From positions 1-64,000 of the forward strand of contig CAADUJ010000012.1 of assembly GCA_900752195.1 (NCBI GenBank): a DNA stretch of 64,000 bases, written 5' to 3'. The notes below the pieces were generated by a model. That model did not search any database and was not told where the DNA came from. It saw nothing but the letters and a program-made list of their open reading frames with translations. This DNA comes from an uncultured Negativicutes bacterium. GTDB lineage: Bacteria > Bacillota > Negativicutes > Veillonellales > Megasphaeraceae. Positions 8,050-16,867 of the stretch are shown one piece after another (positions within the stretch are counted from its first letter, which is position 1; each line of letters opens with the position of its first letter). Position numbers and translations under genes: made by a program.

Positions 8050-10206
8050 TCAGTAGCGGACGGCATCTTCCAGTGCCTTGATCTGTCCGTCCTGTATGGG
8101 CGTAACTTCCTGGCCTTCTTGTAAATCTGTAAAGATGCAAAGGCACGCGTCAGACAGACCTTGTTCCTTAATATAGGCATCATCGAAGGTCATGAGGAGA
8201 TCTCCTTTTTTGACGGTTTGACCGTTTTCGACGAAGACAGTAAAGCCCTTGCCTTCCAGGCGGACAGTGTCGATGCCGATATGGAGCAAGTATTCTGTTC
8301 CATCGGAACCAGCCATACCGATAGCATGTTTTGTGTCAAATACGAATGTGACTTCACCATCACACGGTGCGTACACCTTATTATCCGTAGGATAGACGAA
8401 GAAGCCATCGCCAGTCATCTTTTGTGCAAAGGCTTCATCAGGTGCTTCTGTAATGGGATGGAGCTCGCCGGTGAAAGGAGATGCAAAGGTGTGAGTTGCG
8501 CCTTGGTGTACAGCTGCGGGAGATGGGGAATCCTGTTTCACAGGGGATTCTTGTGTGGTATCGGCAACGGGTTCATCTGATGCCGTAGCCAGATAGGTTT
8601 CTAAGTTGGCCTTGATGACGGACACTTGAGGTCCGTAAATGACCTGAACGCCTTTGCCGCGTTTGATGACACCTAAGGCGCCAGTCTGCTTTAAGACTCC
8701 ATCATTAACTTTACCCGAGTCGAATACGGTGCAACGAAGACGCGTAGCGCAGCAGTCGACGGATTCGATATTGTTTTTTCCGCCGAGTCCCATCGTAATG
8801 GCCTGGCTCATTTCATCCCCAGCGGTTGATGTCGAAGTAGTTTCTGCAGAAACGCCCTGTTGGCGGGCCTTATAATCGGATTTCGTGTACAGTTTTGTTT
8901 CTACGTCGTCATCTTCGCGGCCAGGTGTCTTGAAGTCGAATTTTTTAATGAGGAAGGTGAAGATAAAATAATAGAGGAAGAAATAGATGATGCCTACCGG
9001 AATAATGTACATCCAGTTCGTCTTGGCTTCTCCTTGAAGGATACCGAAGATAAAGAGGTCTAGTAGACCGCCCGAAAACGTAAGGCCTACGGCGATGTTC
9101 AGCATATGGGCAATCATATAAGCTGCGCCGGCGAGGATGACTTGGACGCCAAAGAGGAGCGGTGCCACGAAGAGGAAGGAAAATTCAATAGGTTCTGTAA
9201 TACCTGTAAACATGCTGGTTAAGGCTGCCGACAAGAGAAGACCGCCAGCGACCTTTTTCTTTTCCGGTTTCGCGCAACGATACATAGCAAGAGCCGCACC
9301 GGGCAGGCCGAAAATCATGAAAATGAATTCGCCCGAAAAATACCGCGTTGCATCGGCGCTAAAGTGGGTGACATTGGCTGAAGCAAGCTGGGCGAAGAAG
9401 ATATTTTGTCCGCCTTGAACGAGGTTACCATCGATCATCATAGAGCCGCCGACACCGGTCTGCCAGAAGGGGAGATAGAATACGTGATGCAATCCAAAAG
9501 GAATAAGAGCCCTCTTGATGATACCGAAAATCAACGTGCCTATATAACCGGTACCTGTAACCAGGCTGCCGAGAGCAAAGATGCCATTTTGGATCGGTGG
9601 CCAGATGAAGTACATGGCAATACCGACAAACATATAGACGACGGTGGAAATGATAGGAACAAAGCGGGACCCTCCGAAAAAGGAAAAGGCATTCGGTAAT
9701 GAAATGGTATGATAGCGGTTGTGGAGCACGGCAACACCGATACCGACGATGATGCCTCCGAATACGCCTTCTTGAAGGCTCATGATACCGCAAACGTTTG
9801 CGATGGTCCCTTCCAGGACATGGGGCGCGACTGTACCGTCAGCCGTGACGTCACCAGCCAATTTTAAAACGGCATTCGTCGATGCGTGCATAACGAAAAA
9901 AGAGACCATTACTGCAAGAGCGGCTACTTCTTTTTCTTTCTTTGCCATGCCGATAGCGACGCCAACAGCGAAGATGAGCGGTAAGTTTCCAAAGATGACG
10001 TTACCAGCGCTGCTCATGATCGTGAGCAAGGCATTGGCGATTGTCCCAGATCCCAGTATATTTTCTAGGCCATACGTTGCAATTGTCGTCGGATTGGTAA
10101 AGGACGCACCTATACCAAGCAACAGCCCTGCAATAGGGAGAATGGAGACAGGTAACATAAAACTGCGGCCAATGCTTTGGAGTACGCCAAATACTTGGTC
10201 TTTCAT
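8050..10206 (-). CDS. PTS glucose-type permease, EIICBA fusion
   Basis: The 718-residue protein takes up and phosphorylates a hexose, passing phosphate from HPr. Order: membrane EIIC (residues 1 to about 430, with the family loop GITEPIEF), EIIB with the phospho-cysteine in CCATRLRC near residue 483, a Thr/Ser/Pro-rich linker, and EIIA of the Crr type with LLHIGIDTV near residue 641 carrying the phospho-histidine. All active residues are present. The glucose/N-acetylglucosamine family is clear, but the exact sugar is not: glucose, GlcNAc or maltose-type substrates all fit. GGAGG precedes the ATG. A leader hairpin lies upstream at 10239-10269. HPr and EI genes are not in the window. Confidence 0.9.
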   Translation of the reverse strand: MKDQVFGVLQSIGRSFMLPVSILPIAGLLLGIGASFTNPTTIATYGLENILGSGTIANALLTIMSSAGNVIFGNLPLIFAVGVAIGMAKKEKEVAALAVMVSFFVMHASTNAVLKLAGDVTADGTVAPHVLEGTIANVCGIMSLQEGVFGGIIVGIGVAVLHNRYHTISLPNAFSFFGGSRFVPIISTVVYMFVGIAMYFIWPPIQNGIFALGSLVTGTGYIGTLIFGIIKRALIPFGLHHVFYLPFWQTGVGGSMMIDGNLVQGGQNIFFAQLASANVTHFSADATRYFSGEFIFMIFGLPGAALAMYRCAKPEKKKVAGGLLLSAALTSMFTGITEPIEFSFLFVAPLLFGVQVILAGAAYMIAHMLNIAVGLTFSGGLLDLFIFGILQGEAKTNWMYIIPVGIIYFFLYYFIFTFLIKKFDFKTPGREDDDVETKLYTKSDYKARQQGVSAETTSTSTAGDEMSQAITMGLGGKNNIESVDCCATRLRCTVFDSGKVNDGVLKQTGALGVIKRGKGVQVIYGPQVSVIKANLETYLATASDEPVADTTQESPVKQDSPSPAAVHQGATHTFASPFTGELHPITEAPDEAFAQKMTGDGFFVYPTDNKVYAPCDGEVTFVFDTKHAIGMAGSDGTEYLLHIGIDTVRLEGKGFTVFVENGQTVKKGDLLMTFDDAYIKEQGLSDACLCIFTDLQEGQEVTPIQDGQIKALEDAVRY

Positions 10207-10238
10207 GGATAATCCTCCTTAAGATAGAAATGATAAAG

Positions 10239-10269
10239 TGCTGCTACGAGAGAGAATGCTCTCTCAGCA
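10239..10269 (-). promoter_or_regulatory. Leader hairpin in the PTS gene 5' region
   Basis: Read on the minus strand, TGCTG-AGAGAG-CATT-CTCTCT-(bulge of 5)-CAGCA forms an 11-bp hairpin with a one-sided bulge, 33 bases before the PTS start. Glucose-type PTS genes in Firmicutes are often controlled by a ribonucleic antiterminator hairpin. No clear U-tract follows, so attenuation is only a possibility. Confidence 0.35.
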
Positions 10270-10351
10270 GGCATATATTTCATTTTATCATATTTCTTCT
10301 GTGTGAGCGTAGGGGTAAGGCGAACTTTATGAATATTTAATGAGAACAGAA

Positions 10352-10388
10352 AACTGGCGGTGAAGATAGGAGGTCTTCACCGCCAGTT
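10352..10388 (-). terminator. Terminator after TSCPD gene
   Basis: A perfect 15-bp stem (10352-10366 with 10374-10388) with a 7-base loop begins four bases after the TSCPD stop on the minus strand. The following T-run is short. Confidence 0.65.
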
Positions 10389-10391
10389 GGT

Positions 10392-10631
10392 TTATAGATA
10401 TGGTTTTAATGCTTGGGCCAGCTGGTCTGGACAGGATGTATTCCGGTTGCCGCACGTAATGCCGTTAAGGCGCTTATAGACATCATGGACTTCCATTCCT
10501 TCAGCCAGGGCTGCTATGCCCAGGTGGTTTCCAGGACAGCCGTTGGTGAACCGAATATTATGGACATGGCCATCTGTCACGTCGAAATCGATTTGTGTGG
10601 CACAAATGCCAGCAGGGATATACGTTGTCAA
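10392..10631 (-). CDS. TSCPD domain protein (TIGR03905 family)
   Basis: The 79-residue protein carries the name-giving motif TSCPDQLA near residue 65 and further conserved cysteines in TNGCPGN and TCGNRNTSC. Members are small proteins of unknown function related to the C-terminal domain of vitamin B12-dependent ribonucleotide reductases, and they may bind a metal through these cysteines. TTG is the start: GAGGAG lies 8 bases upstream and no ATG is available. It is monocistronic, with a terminator immediately after it. Confidence 0.8.
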   Translation of the reverse strand: MTTYIPAGICATQIDFDVTDGHVHNIRFTNGCPGNHLGIAALAEGMEVHDVYKRLNGITCGNRNTSCPDQLAQALKPYL

Positions 10632-10715
10632 TTATATCGCTCCTCTTTTCTATAATAGTAATATAGCATTAGAGTACCTTTTTTTGAGGAAACTGTCAAA
10701 CCGTGTGATACCATG

Positions 10716-10747
10716 AAAAAAAGGAACGCTGAGGCGTTCCCTTTTTT
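10716..10747 (-). terminator. Terminator after metQ
   Basis: GGAACGC and GCGTTCC form a tight stem with a 4-base loop, flanked by seven A on the left and six T on the right, so it works on either strand. It begins 15 bases past the metQ stop. Confidence 0.8.
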
Positions 10748-10762
10748 CTTCCGCACAGTGTA

Positions 10763-11584
10763 TTAGAATGCTGGCAAAATCGTGCCTTGGAAATGGTCTT
10801 CAATGAATTTGCGAATCGGTTCGGACTGGTAGATTTCAACGACTTTCTTATATGTTTCGTTGTTTTCATCACCTTCACGAACGGCGATTACATTGGCATA
10901 GGGAGAATCTTTACTTTCTACGAAGAGAGAATCTTTCTGCGGATTAAGGCCAGCGGGGATTGCGTAGTTCGTATTTACACATGCAATATCCGTGTCATCA
11001 ATAGAACGTGGAATCTGAGCGGCATCGAGTTCGATGAACTGAAGATTCTTCGGATTTTCTGTAATATCAGCAACCGATGCATCGACGGAATCGCCGTTCT
11101 TCAATTTAATGAGGCCTTCTTTCTGGAGCATCAGAAGAGCTCTGGCACCATTTGTCGGATCGTTTGGAATCGTTACTTTCGCGCCATCCGTAACATCGGC
11201 TACACTCTTGAATTTATGGGAATAGGCAGCCATAGGAAGCAAAATGGTCTTGCCGATAGAGGTGATCTTTAGACCTTGTTTCTGTTTTACGTTGTCCAAA
11301 TAGGGCTGATGTTGCATGGAGTTCATATCAAGGTCGCCTTCTGCAAGGGCTTTGTTGGGCTGTACATAATCGTTAAATTCGATGACTTTGATAGTGATGC
11401 CCTGTTTAGCGGCTTCTTTTGCTACTTCATCCATGACTTCAGCGTGAGGTCCAGCTGTAACACCCATCTTAATTTCCTTTTTGTCAGATGAGGATGCGGT
11501 GTCAGAGGAACCACAACCTGCGATAAAGAGTGCCGTCGTTGCGATTAAGGCGGCAGAAAGCAATACTTTGAATTTTTTGTTCAT
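10763..11584 (-). CDS. metQ: Methionine ABC transporter substrate-binding lipoprotein
   Basis: The 273-residue lipoprotein has a signal segment and lipobox IAGC with the lipid Cys at residue 24, followed by the MetQ (NLPA) fold: GVTAGPHAEVMDEV near residue 42, a methionine/glutamine-binding loop with MNSMQHQPYLD near residue 88, and IPNDPTNGARAL near residue 139. It captures D/L-methionine outside the cell membrane for a MetNI transporter. No metN or metI gene is beside it, so this is an orphan binding protein that must use a transporter encoded elsewhere. A SAM-I riboswitch in its leader supports a methionine role. Confidence 0.92.
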   Translation of the reverse strand: MNKKFKVLLSAALIATTALFIAGCGSSDTASSSDKKEIKMGVTAGPHAEVMDEVAKEAAKQGITIKVIEFNDYVQPNKALAEGDLDMNSMQHQPYLDNVKQKQGLKITSIGKTILLPMAAYSHKFKSVADVTDGAKVTIPNDPTNGARALLMLQKEGLIKLKNGDSVDASVADITENPKNLQFIELDAAQIPRSIDDTDIACVNTNYAIPAGLNPQKDSLFVESKDSPYANVIAVREGDENNETYKKVVEIYQSEPIRKFIEDHFQGTILPAF

Positions 11585-11624
11585 GTGTATCCTATCCTTT
11601 CTTTTTACATTCCTCCAAAAAGAA

Positions 11625-11760
11625 AAGCCGTCATACAGATGACGGCTTGAAAGGCAATACTATCATCTGTCGGTAAAACCGCTGGACTTGGCACCTATCC
11701 CAGTATGGGGGTTGCCGCAGCGTCATCGGGCCATTTCCCTCGACTGCTCTTGATGAAGGA
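11625..11760 (-). ncRNA. SAM-I (S-box) riboswitch with terminator
   Basis: On the minus strand the leader of metQ contains the S-box core: CATCAAGAGC, then GAGGGAAATGGCCCGATGA, then GCGGCAACC, then AGGTGCCAAGTCCAGC, closing with AGATGATAG. A strong terminator stem follows at 11625-11649 (GCCGTCAT with ATGACGGC, then T-run). The aptamer's closing strand ACAGATGA is the exact complement of TCATCTGT inside the terminator arm. This gives a mutually exclusive antiterminator of 8 bp, so high SAM should stop transcription before metQ. Confidence 0.93.
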
Positions 11761-12310
11761 CAATATATAGTTGATGGCTGTAATGATAGCACTAATATGG
11801 TTTCATGTCAACAAGTTAAAATAATGTTATAAATTACATGATGATGTGAACAAATTTTCACGCAATTTCCCCTTTCTGATGTATGTGAATACGTATATAT
11901 TTTATCGAGATAGGTCATACAAAAAGTGTGAAAAAAGGGTCATACGAAGGAAAATGACGTAAAATATGCGTAATTTGAAAAAATAAATGATATGAAAATT
12001 ACAATTTATAATATTATTAAAATACATGATGAAACGATAATAAAAAATATTAATTAGAAAGATTTATGCATACGCGAAAGAAAAAACAATTAAATCTAGA
12101 TAAAACATAATAAAATAAAGAAATATATTATATTTTAGAAAAAATATAATATATTAAAACGATTTAGAATAAAAGTGACTCATATAAGTAAGAATTAACA
12201 TTACGTAATAGATATTTTAATTATCTTGAAATTATGTTAAAATCTATACAGGAGAAGTCCAAAATCAGCAGGCTTCTTATTCGTGACTTATTTGGCGTCG
12301 TATGATGCTT
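11761..12310. other. AT-rich intergenic stretch
   Basis: No gene is supported here. The stretch from about 11800 to 12240 is far richer in A and T than the rest of the window. It holds the metQ promoter side and a perfect 15-bp AT inverted repeat at 12122-12155. I see no tRNA, mobile-element end or further conserved open frame. Confidence 0.5.
12122..12155. repeat. Perfect 15-bp AT-only inverted repeat
   Basis: Arms 12122-12136 and 12141-12155 are exact reverse complements separated by AGAA. They consist mainly of A and T. It could be an operator for the downstream flavoprotein, a weak terminator or a cruciform-prone site. Confidence 0.5.
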
Positions 12311-12327
12311 TTAAGGAGTGAACCATT

Positions 12328-12873
12328 ATGGGAAAGAAAATCGTAGTCGTGACTGGCAGTCCGCGTCAGAATGGAAATAGTAATACTATGGCAGATCATT
12401 TCATGAAGGCAGTGGAAAAGAAGGGACATACTGTCATTCGTTTTGATGCAGCTGCATTGAAAATTGATGGTTGTGGTGCTTGTAATATGTGCTATAAAAA
12501 TGGACACGTCTGTACGCATGACGATGATTTCATTCCTGTTGCGCAGGCCATTGCTGATGCTGATGGAATTGTCTTCGCATCACCTATTTACTGGGGCGAT
12601 ATATCTGCACAACTGAAGCTCGTCATCGATAGGATGTATTCTTTTATTGTCGGTGGTAAAAATGTTTCCGGAAAAGATTGTGCCCTTATCTGTTGCTGTG
12701 AAGATCCGGATATTTCGAGTATGGATATCGTCAGTGACCTGTTTATGAGAATGGCCCAACGTCTTGGGTGGAATGTCGTAGGAGAAGTCCTTATTCCCGG
12801 TGTTCTCAATGTCGGCGATATTGAAAAAACAAGTGGATGTGATGATGCAGCTTATTTAGCAGATGCGTTTTAA
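12328..12873 (+). CDS. Flavodoxin-fold NAD(P)H-dependent oxidoreductase (iron-sulfur flavoprotein-like)
   Basis: The 181-residue protein has the FMN-phosphate loop GSPRQNGNSNTM near residue 10 and the flavin-side motif SPIYWGDISAQLK near residue 90, both typical of the NADPH-dependent FMN reductase/iron-sulfur flavoprotein family. A compact cysteine cluster GCGACNMC near residue 50 is like the Fe-S binding loop of those flavoproteins but short. A role in electron transfer or reduction of small molecules is likely, and the substrate is unknown. AAGGAG precedes the start, and a strong terminator follows. Confidence 0.8.
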   Translation: MGKKIVVVTGSPRQNGNSNTMADHFMKAVEKKGHTVIRFDAAALKIDGCGACNMCYKNGHVCTHDDDFIPVAQAIADADGIVFASPIYWGDISAQLKLVIDRMYSFIVGGKNVSGKDCALICCCEDPDISSMDIVSDLFMRMAQRLGWNVVGEVLIPGVLNVGDIEKTSGCDDAAYLADAF

Positions 12874-12926
12874 GTAGGCGTGTCTGATATAAAGAAGGAA
12901 TCCTCTTCATTCAATCGTATATAAAG

Positions 12927-12957
12927 CGTAGTAGCCTATGGGCTGCTACGTTTTTTT
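12927..12957 (+). terminator. Terminator after flavoprotein gene
   Basis: CGTAGTAGCC and GGCTGCTACG pair (one G-U) around a 4-base loop, followed by seven T. Confidence 0.85.
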
Positions 12958-12978
12958 ATGGTTTCGAGACATAAAAAA

Positions 12979-13013
12979 TCTCCATAGGTAGGACGGGCAT
13001 CCACCTATGGAGA
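12979..13013 (-). terminator. Terminator after FAD oxidase gene
   Basis: TCTCCATAGGT at 12979-12989 pairs perfectly with 13003-13013. On the minus strand the stem is followed by a run of six T. It begins 20 bases past the stop. Confidence 0.8.
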
Positions 13014-13032
13014 CATATGAATGTGCACGATA

Positions 13033-14433
13033 TTACATATCCAGTACCTTGCCAGGATTGAGGATGAGGTTGGGATCCATGGCTTTTTTAATAGTCTTCA
13101 TGACCTGAAGTTCGCCAGAAGGTGTAAATTGTTCCATATATTTTAATTTTTTAGCACCAATGCCGTGTTCACCGGCCAGACGGCCGCCGACGCTATAGGC
13201 ATATTCATAGACTTGTTGATGGAATTCTTCAACATTTTGGTTCCATTCTTCGTCACTCATGTCCATTTTGCAAAGGACGATGTGGAGATTGCCATCACCG
13301 ATATGGGCGTTGATTTTGACTTCAAAAGGATAGGCTTCGCCAATTTCCATAATTTTTTCGATAGTCGAAGCAATCTTGTGGACCGGAACGACTACATCAT
13401 CGGTCAGGAATACTTTACTCTGCAATTCGACAGAGGTCTGGCAGTTGCGGCGCATATTCCAGACGCGGTCATCGGCTTCTAAGACATCGACGGCGCCAGA
13501 ATTTTCACAGATTGTGCAGACCATATCCATTTTAGAATCCATATCATCTTCGCGGAATGTTTCTACTGTAATGATGACGTAGATGCCATCTTCGTAGTGG
13601 GGCATATCTTTGTATTTACAATAATCGGCGCAGCCGCGGACATAGGAATTATCCATATATTCGACGCTCGTCGGATCCACACCGGCTTTCAGGAGCTGTG
13701 GTACCATATGTAGTGCTTTTGCCGGATCTGTGTAAACGGCAAGGACATCGAAGCGGTATGGAGGAAGGGGAATAAGTTTAACTGTTACCTTTGTGATGAT
13801 GCCCAGCGTGCCTTCACTTCCGATGATGAGCTGTTCCAGATCGTAACCGGTTGAGCACTTTTTCAAGATACGACCACATTCTACGATTTCTCCTGTTGGT
13901 GTTACCATTTCCAGGCAATAGACCTGGTCGCGGGTGACACCGTAACGGACCGCCTTCAACCCGCCGGCATTGGTTGCAAGGTTGGCACCGATCATACAGC
14001 TTTCCGAGCTGGAGGGGTCACCGGCATAGAGAAAACCGTGATCGTGGGCGAGTTTTTGTAAATCTACGGTGCGGACACCGGCCTCAACGGTCATATACAT
14101 GCCTTCTTCGTTGAGTTCAATGATCTTATTGAGTCGTTCCATGCTGAGAACGAGGCCGCCACATACAGGAATGGCACCGTCGGCCAGGCTTGTGCCACCA
14201 CTACGGACGGTGATGGGAAACTGATATTCATTGGCCAGTTTTACAATGGCTGCGATTTCTTCAGCACTGCCGGGAATGACAGCGGCTTCAGGCATATGGA
14301 ACATAGCAGGGTTTGTTTCGTAGTCTGTTTGATACTGGACGAGGATATCCTTGTCTGTCTTTACATAGGATGGACCAGTAATAGCTTTCAGTTTTTCGAT
14401 GATGGTATCTGTTATAGGCTGATACTGTTTCAA
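13033..14433 (-). CDS. FAD-linked 2-hydroxyacid oxidase (GlcD / D-lactate dehydrogenase family)
   Basis: The 466-residue protein is a VAO/PCMH-type flavoprotein: FAD-binding domain with VRSGGTSLADGAIP near residue 78, GDPSSSESCMIGANLATNAGG near residue 138 and IIGSEGTLGIITK near residue 206, then a FAD-linked oxidase C-terminal domain with HIGDGNLH near residue 378 and the final LAGEHGIG and LNPGKVLD motifs. It should oxidise D-lactate or glycolate, passing electrons to a quinone, Etf or Fe-S partner. No Etf or GlcF-type partner gene adjoins it. TTG at 14433 is preferred because AGGAG lies 9 bases upstream. A TTG at 14442 abuts it. Confidence 0.88.
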   Translation of the reverse strand: MKQYQPITDTIIEKLKAITGPSYVKTDKDILVQYQTDYETNPAMFHMPEAAVIPGSAEEIAAIVKLANEYQFPITVRSGGTSLADGAIPVCGGLVLSMERLNKIIELNEEGMYMTVEAGVRTVDLQKLAHDHGFLYAGDPSSSESCMIGANLATNAGGLKAVRYGVTRDQVYCLEMVTPTGEIVECGRILKKCSTGYDLEQLIIGSEGTLGIITKVTVKLIPLPPYRFDVLAVYTDPAKALHMVPQLLKAGVDPTSVEYMDNSYVRGCADYCKYKDMPHYEDGIYVIITVETFREDDMDSKMDMVCTICENSGAVDVLEADDRVWNMRRNCQTSVELQSKVFLTDDVVVPVHKIASTIEKIMEIGEAYPFEVKINAHIGDGNLHIVLCKMDMSDEEWNQNVEEFHQQVYEYAYSVGGRLAGEHGIGAKKLKYMEQFTPSGELQVMKTIKKAMDPNLILNPGKVLDM

Positions 14434-14545
14434 GCGAATCAACTCCTATCTACTAAGATGGCTTTATTCTATCACAAATGAAAAATTTGAAAAGTAGTAA
14501 CATCGTCTTTCACCGTGTATAATACCAGTAGGAAGGAGGATGACA

Positions 14546-15871
14546 ATGAATAAGAAAAATCCTCTGTTTATTTCAATTTGCATCATTAGCTTTATGGGTC
14601 CCTTTTTATCGACATCTCTGACGATTTCATTGCCACAGATAGGCCTAGACTTTTCTGTAGCACCTGAATCGGTGAGCTGGGTACTTTCGAGCTATCTTAT
14701 TGCAACGACGGCATTGTTGCTTCCTATGGGAAAATTGGCTGATTTAAAAGGTCGCCGCAAAGTATATGCAGGGGCGTTGTTAGTCCTTTTTGCAAGTACT
14801 ATAGGCGGAGGCTTTTCACAGGATTTTTTTGGACTCGTCGTATTCCGGGTGATTCAAGGAATGGCTTTATCGGCCATCTATGTATCGTATATGCCGCTCC
14901 TCTTGACGACGACAGATGAAGAACATCAGGGGCAGACGTTAGGTGCTGCTGTGGCCTTGACGTATCTGGGCCTTTCTATGGGACCTGCCATAGGAGGCTA
15001 CTTGACGGAGCACCTGGGGTGGAGAGCCATCTTTTTTATTTCCGCCGTACCAGCTTTGCTTTCGTGGCTGCCTATACGCTCTTTAAAAGAAGAGTGGTAT
15101 GGTGAAGAGGCACCGTTTGTGAATATCGTAAGTTCGATTCTGTGCATCAGTGCTATCGGATTGTTTCTTTACGGCGTATCAAGTTATATTGATTATCCTG
15201 GGGCGCTATGGGCTGGCATCCTCTTGTTAGTCGTGTTTCTCGTCCATGAAGGATATTCTCGACATCCGTTGCTCCCGCTGCAACTCTTCTGTAATTTGCC
15301 TTTTACCTTGTCGAACGTGGCAGCATTGACGCAATATAGTGCTACCTATGCCATTTCCTTTTTGTTGTCTTTATATCTGCAGCTCAGTCTTGCCTTGTCA
15401 CCGGCCCAGGCTGGGATGATTTTATTGGCCCAGCCTATTATGATGGCTCTTTTATCGAGACGGGCTGGTATGTGGGCTGACCGCAGGGGTTCACAATGGA
15501 TTGCCTCAGCCGGCATGGCCATAACGGCGCTGGCTCTTTTGGGCTTTTCTTTCTTTTCGTCTCCGTCCATCGAGGTCGTCGTCGTATTTCTTCTTATGAC
15601 AGGAATAGGGTCTGCTTTATTTGGCGCTCCCAATAATTCATCTGTCATGAGTGCGGTAGAACCGGCGCAACATGGCATCGCCTCGAGTTTGCTCGCGTTG
15701 GTCCGCCACTTTGGCCAGGCTCTCAGCATGGCTATCGTCACGATCGTATTTTCATTGATTGCCCATAATGGCGGGCCTTACGACACGCTTCTCGTCGAGG
15801 GCATCCACGATTCGTTCATTTTTATGGCCATTTGTTGTGCCTTAGGGATAGGGGCTTCACTCAAACGGTGA
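14546..15871 (+). CDS. MFS transporter (DHA2-like drug/solute exporter)
   Basis: The 441-residue protein has 12 or more hydrophobic segments and the MFS motif A (GKLADLKGRRKVY, residues 57-69) between helices 2 and 3. The SVSWVLSSYLIATTALLLP stretch near residue 37 is typical of DHA2 drug:H+ antiporters, although the length is closer to 12-helix members. The natural substrate is unknown. ATG at 14546 is used because GGAGG precedes it by 6 bases. An ATG at 14540 overlaps the Shine-Dalgarno. An SDR oxidoreductase gene follows 35 bases on, so the pair is probably one transcript. Confidence 0.82.
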   Translation: MNKKNPLFISICIISFMGPFLSTSLTISLPQIGLDFSVAPESVSWVLSSYLIATTALLLPMGKLADLKGRRKVYAGALLVLFASTIGGGFSQDFFGLVVFRVIQGMALSAIYVSYMPLLLTTTDEEHQGQTLGAAVALTYLGLSMGPAIGGYLTEHLGWRAIFFISAVPALLSWLPIRSLKEEWYGEEAPFVNIVSSILCISAIGLFLYGVSSYIDYPGALWAGILLLVVFLVHEGYSRHPLLPLQLFCNLPFTLSNVAALTQYSATYAISFLLSLYLQLSLALSPAQAGMILLAQPIMMALLSRRAGMWADRRGSQWIASAGMAITALALLGFSFFSSPSIEVVVVFLLMTGIGSALFGAPNNSSVMSAVEPAQHGIASSLLALVRHFGQALSMAIVTIVFSLIAHNGGPYDTLLVEGIHDSFIFMAICCALGIGASLKR

Positions 15872-15906
15872 GGTCCTGCTTGCAGTATGTATAAGGGGGA
15901 AGTAGT

Positions 15907-16674
15907 ATGGATTTAGGATTACGTCATAAGGTCATCGTCATAACCGGCGCCAGCGAAGGTATAGGCCTGGCCGTAGCCAAAGCGTTTGCCGGAGAGGGGG
16001 CCTTCGTCGCTATCTGTGCCAGACGAAAAGATATTCTTGAAATGGCGAAAGAAGAAGTTGGATCAGATTGTTTTGTCTCTTGTGTCGACATGACGAAAGA
16101 AGGCGATGTATATGCGTTTGCAGATGCTGTGGCGGCACATTTTGGGAGAATTGATGGCTGGGTCAACAACGTCGGGGCGACCATTGCCCGAAAAGGGGAA
16201 TGGTATGAGGGTACTGAAATCGATGCTACTTATGCCGTTAATTTTAAATCCATGGTCATGGGCTCACAGGCGGCAGTACCTTATTTAGAAAAACAAGGTG
16301 GCGTTATCATTAACGTAGCATCGTTGGCAGCTCGTGTTGCAACATCCGGTCGGGCCACGCTATACGGGGCCATGAAGGCCGGTGTCGTAAGTTATACACG
16401 AACCTTTGCCGGTGAAGTGGCGGCGCGCCATATCCGTGTCGTTTCAGTCCTGCCAGGTTTTACGCTGACACCACTCGTAAAAGCGACTATCTCGCCTGAA
16501 GAATTGAAGAAGCAGACGAGTCAAACTTTGTTGCAACGACCGGCATGGCCGGAAGAAATAGCCGGTCCCATCGTGTTCCTGGCCTCACAGGAAGCGTCCT
16601 ATATTACAGGGACATCCTTGGAAATATCGGGAGGTCGATCGGTTACACTGAATCCGCATTATTCATACGAATAA
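15907..16674 (+). CDS. Short-chain dehydrogenase/reductase
   Basis: The 255-residue protein is a classical SDR: nucleotide loop TGASEGIG near residue 13, NNVG near residue 89, catalytic Ser in NVASLA near residue 138, the YGAMK active-site Tyr-Lys pair near residue 155, and a PGF loop after strand 6. R33 after strand 2 (ICARRKD) favours NADP(H). Most similar proteins are 3-oxoacyl-ACP or sugar/alcohol dehydrogenases, and the substrate cannot be read from sequence. It follows the MFS gene and ends before a terminator. Confidence 0.85.
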   Translation: MDLGLRHKVIVITGASEGIGLAVAKAFAGEGAFVAICARRKDILEMAKEEVGSDCFVSCVDMTKEGDVYAFADAVAAHFGRIDGWVNNVGATIARKGEWYEGTEIDATYAVNFKSMVMGSQAAVPYLEKQGGVIINVASLAARVATSGRATLYGAMKAGVVSYTRTFAGEVAARHIRVVSVLPGFTLTPLVKATISPEELKKQTSQTLLQRPAWPEEIAGPIVFLASQEASYITGTSLEISGGRSVTLNPHYSYE

Positions 16675-16717
16675 GGTACTTTCATGGAGGTGTGGATTTA
16701 GCAGGGAGAGAAAAAGG

Positions 16718-16747
16718 CGGTTCTTCAAAAGGGAGAGCCGTTTTTTT
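16718..16747 (+). terminator. Terminator after SDR gene
   Basis: CGGTTCTTC pairs with GGGAGAGCCG (with G-U pairs) around AAAA and is followed by seven T. Confidence 0.7.
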
Positions 16748-16788
16748 GTGTGGAAAATATAGAATTTCACTCTAATAAATAATAAAGA

Positions 16789-16821
16789 ACACTTGACAAG
16801 CACATTTTCAAAGTGTACTAT
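16789..16821 (+). promoter_or_regulatory. Promoter and possible operator of methyltransferase-ABC operon
   Basis: A consensus TTGACA at 16793-16798 and TACTAT at 16816-16821 are spaced by 17 bases. ACACTT at 16789-16794 and AAGTGT at 16811-16816 form an inverted repeat that wraps the -35 and spacer, a plausible operator. Confidence 0.65.
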
Positions 16822-16867
16822 ATTTGTAAACATTTGTTGAAGTAATAGGTTGCAAGGAGGAGATTGT

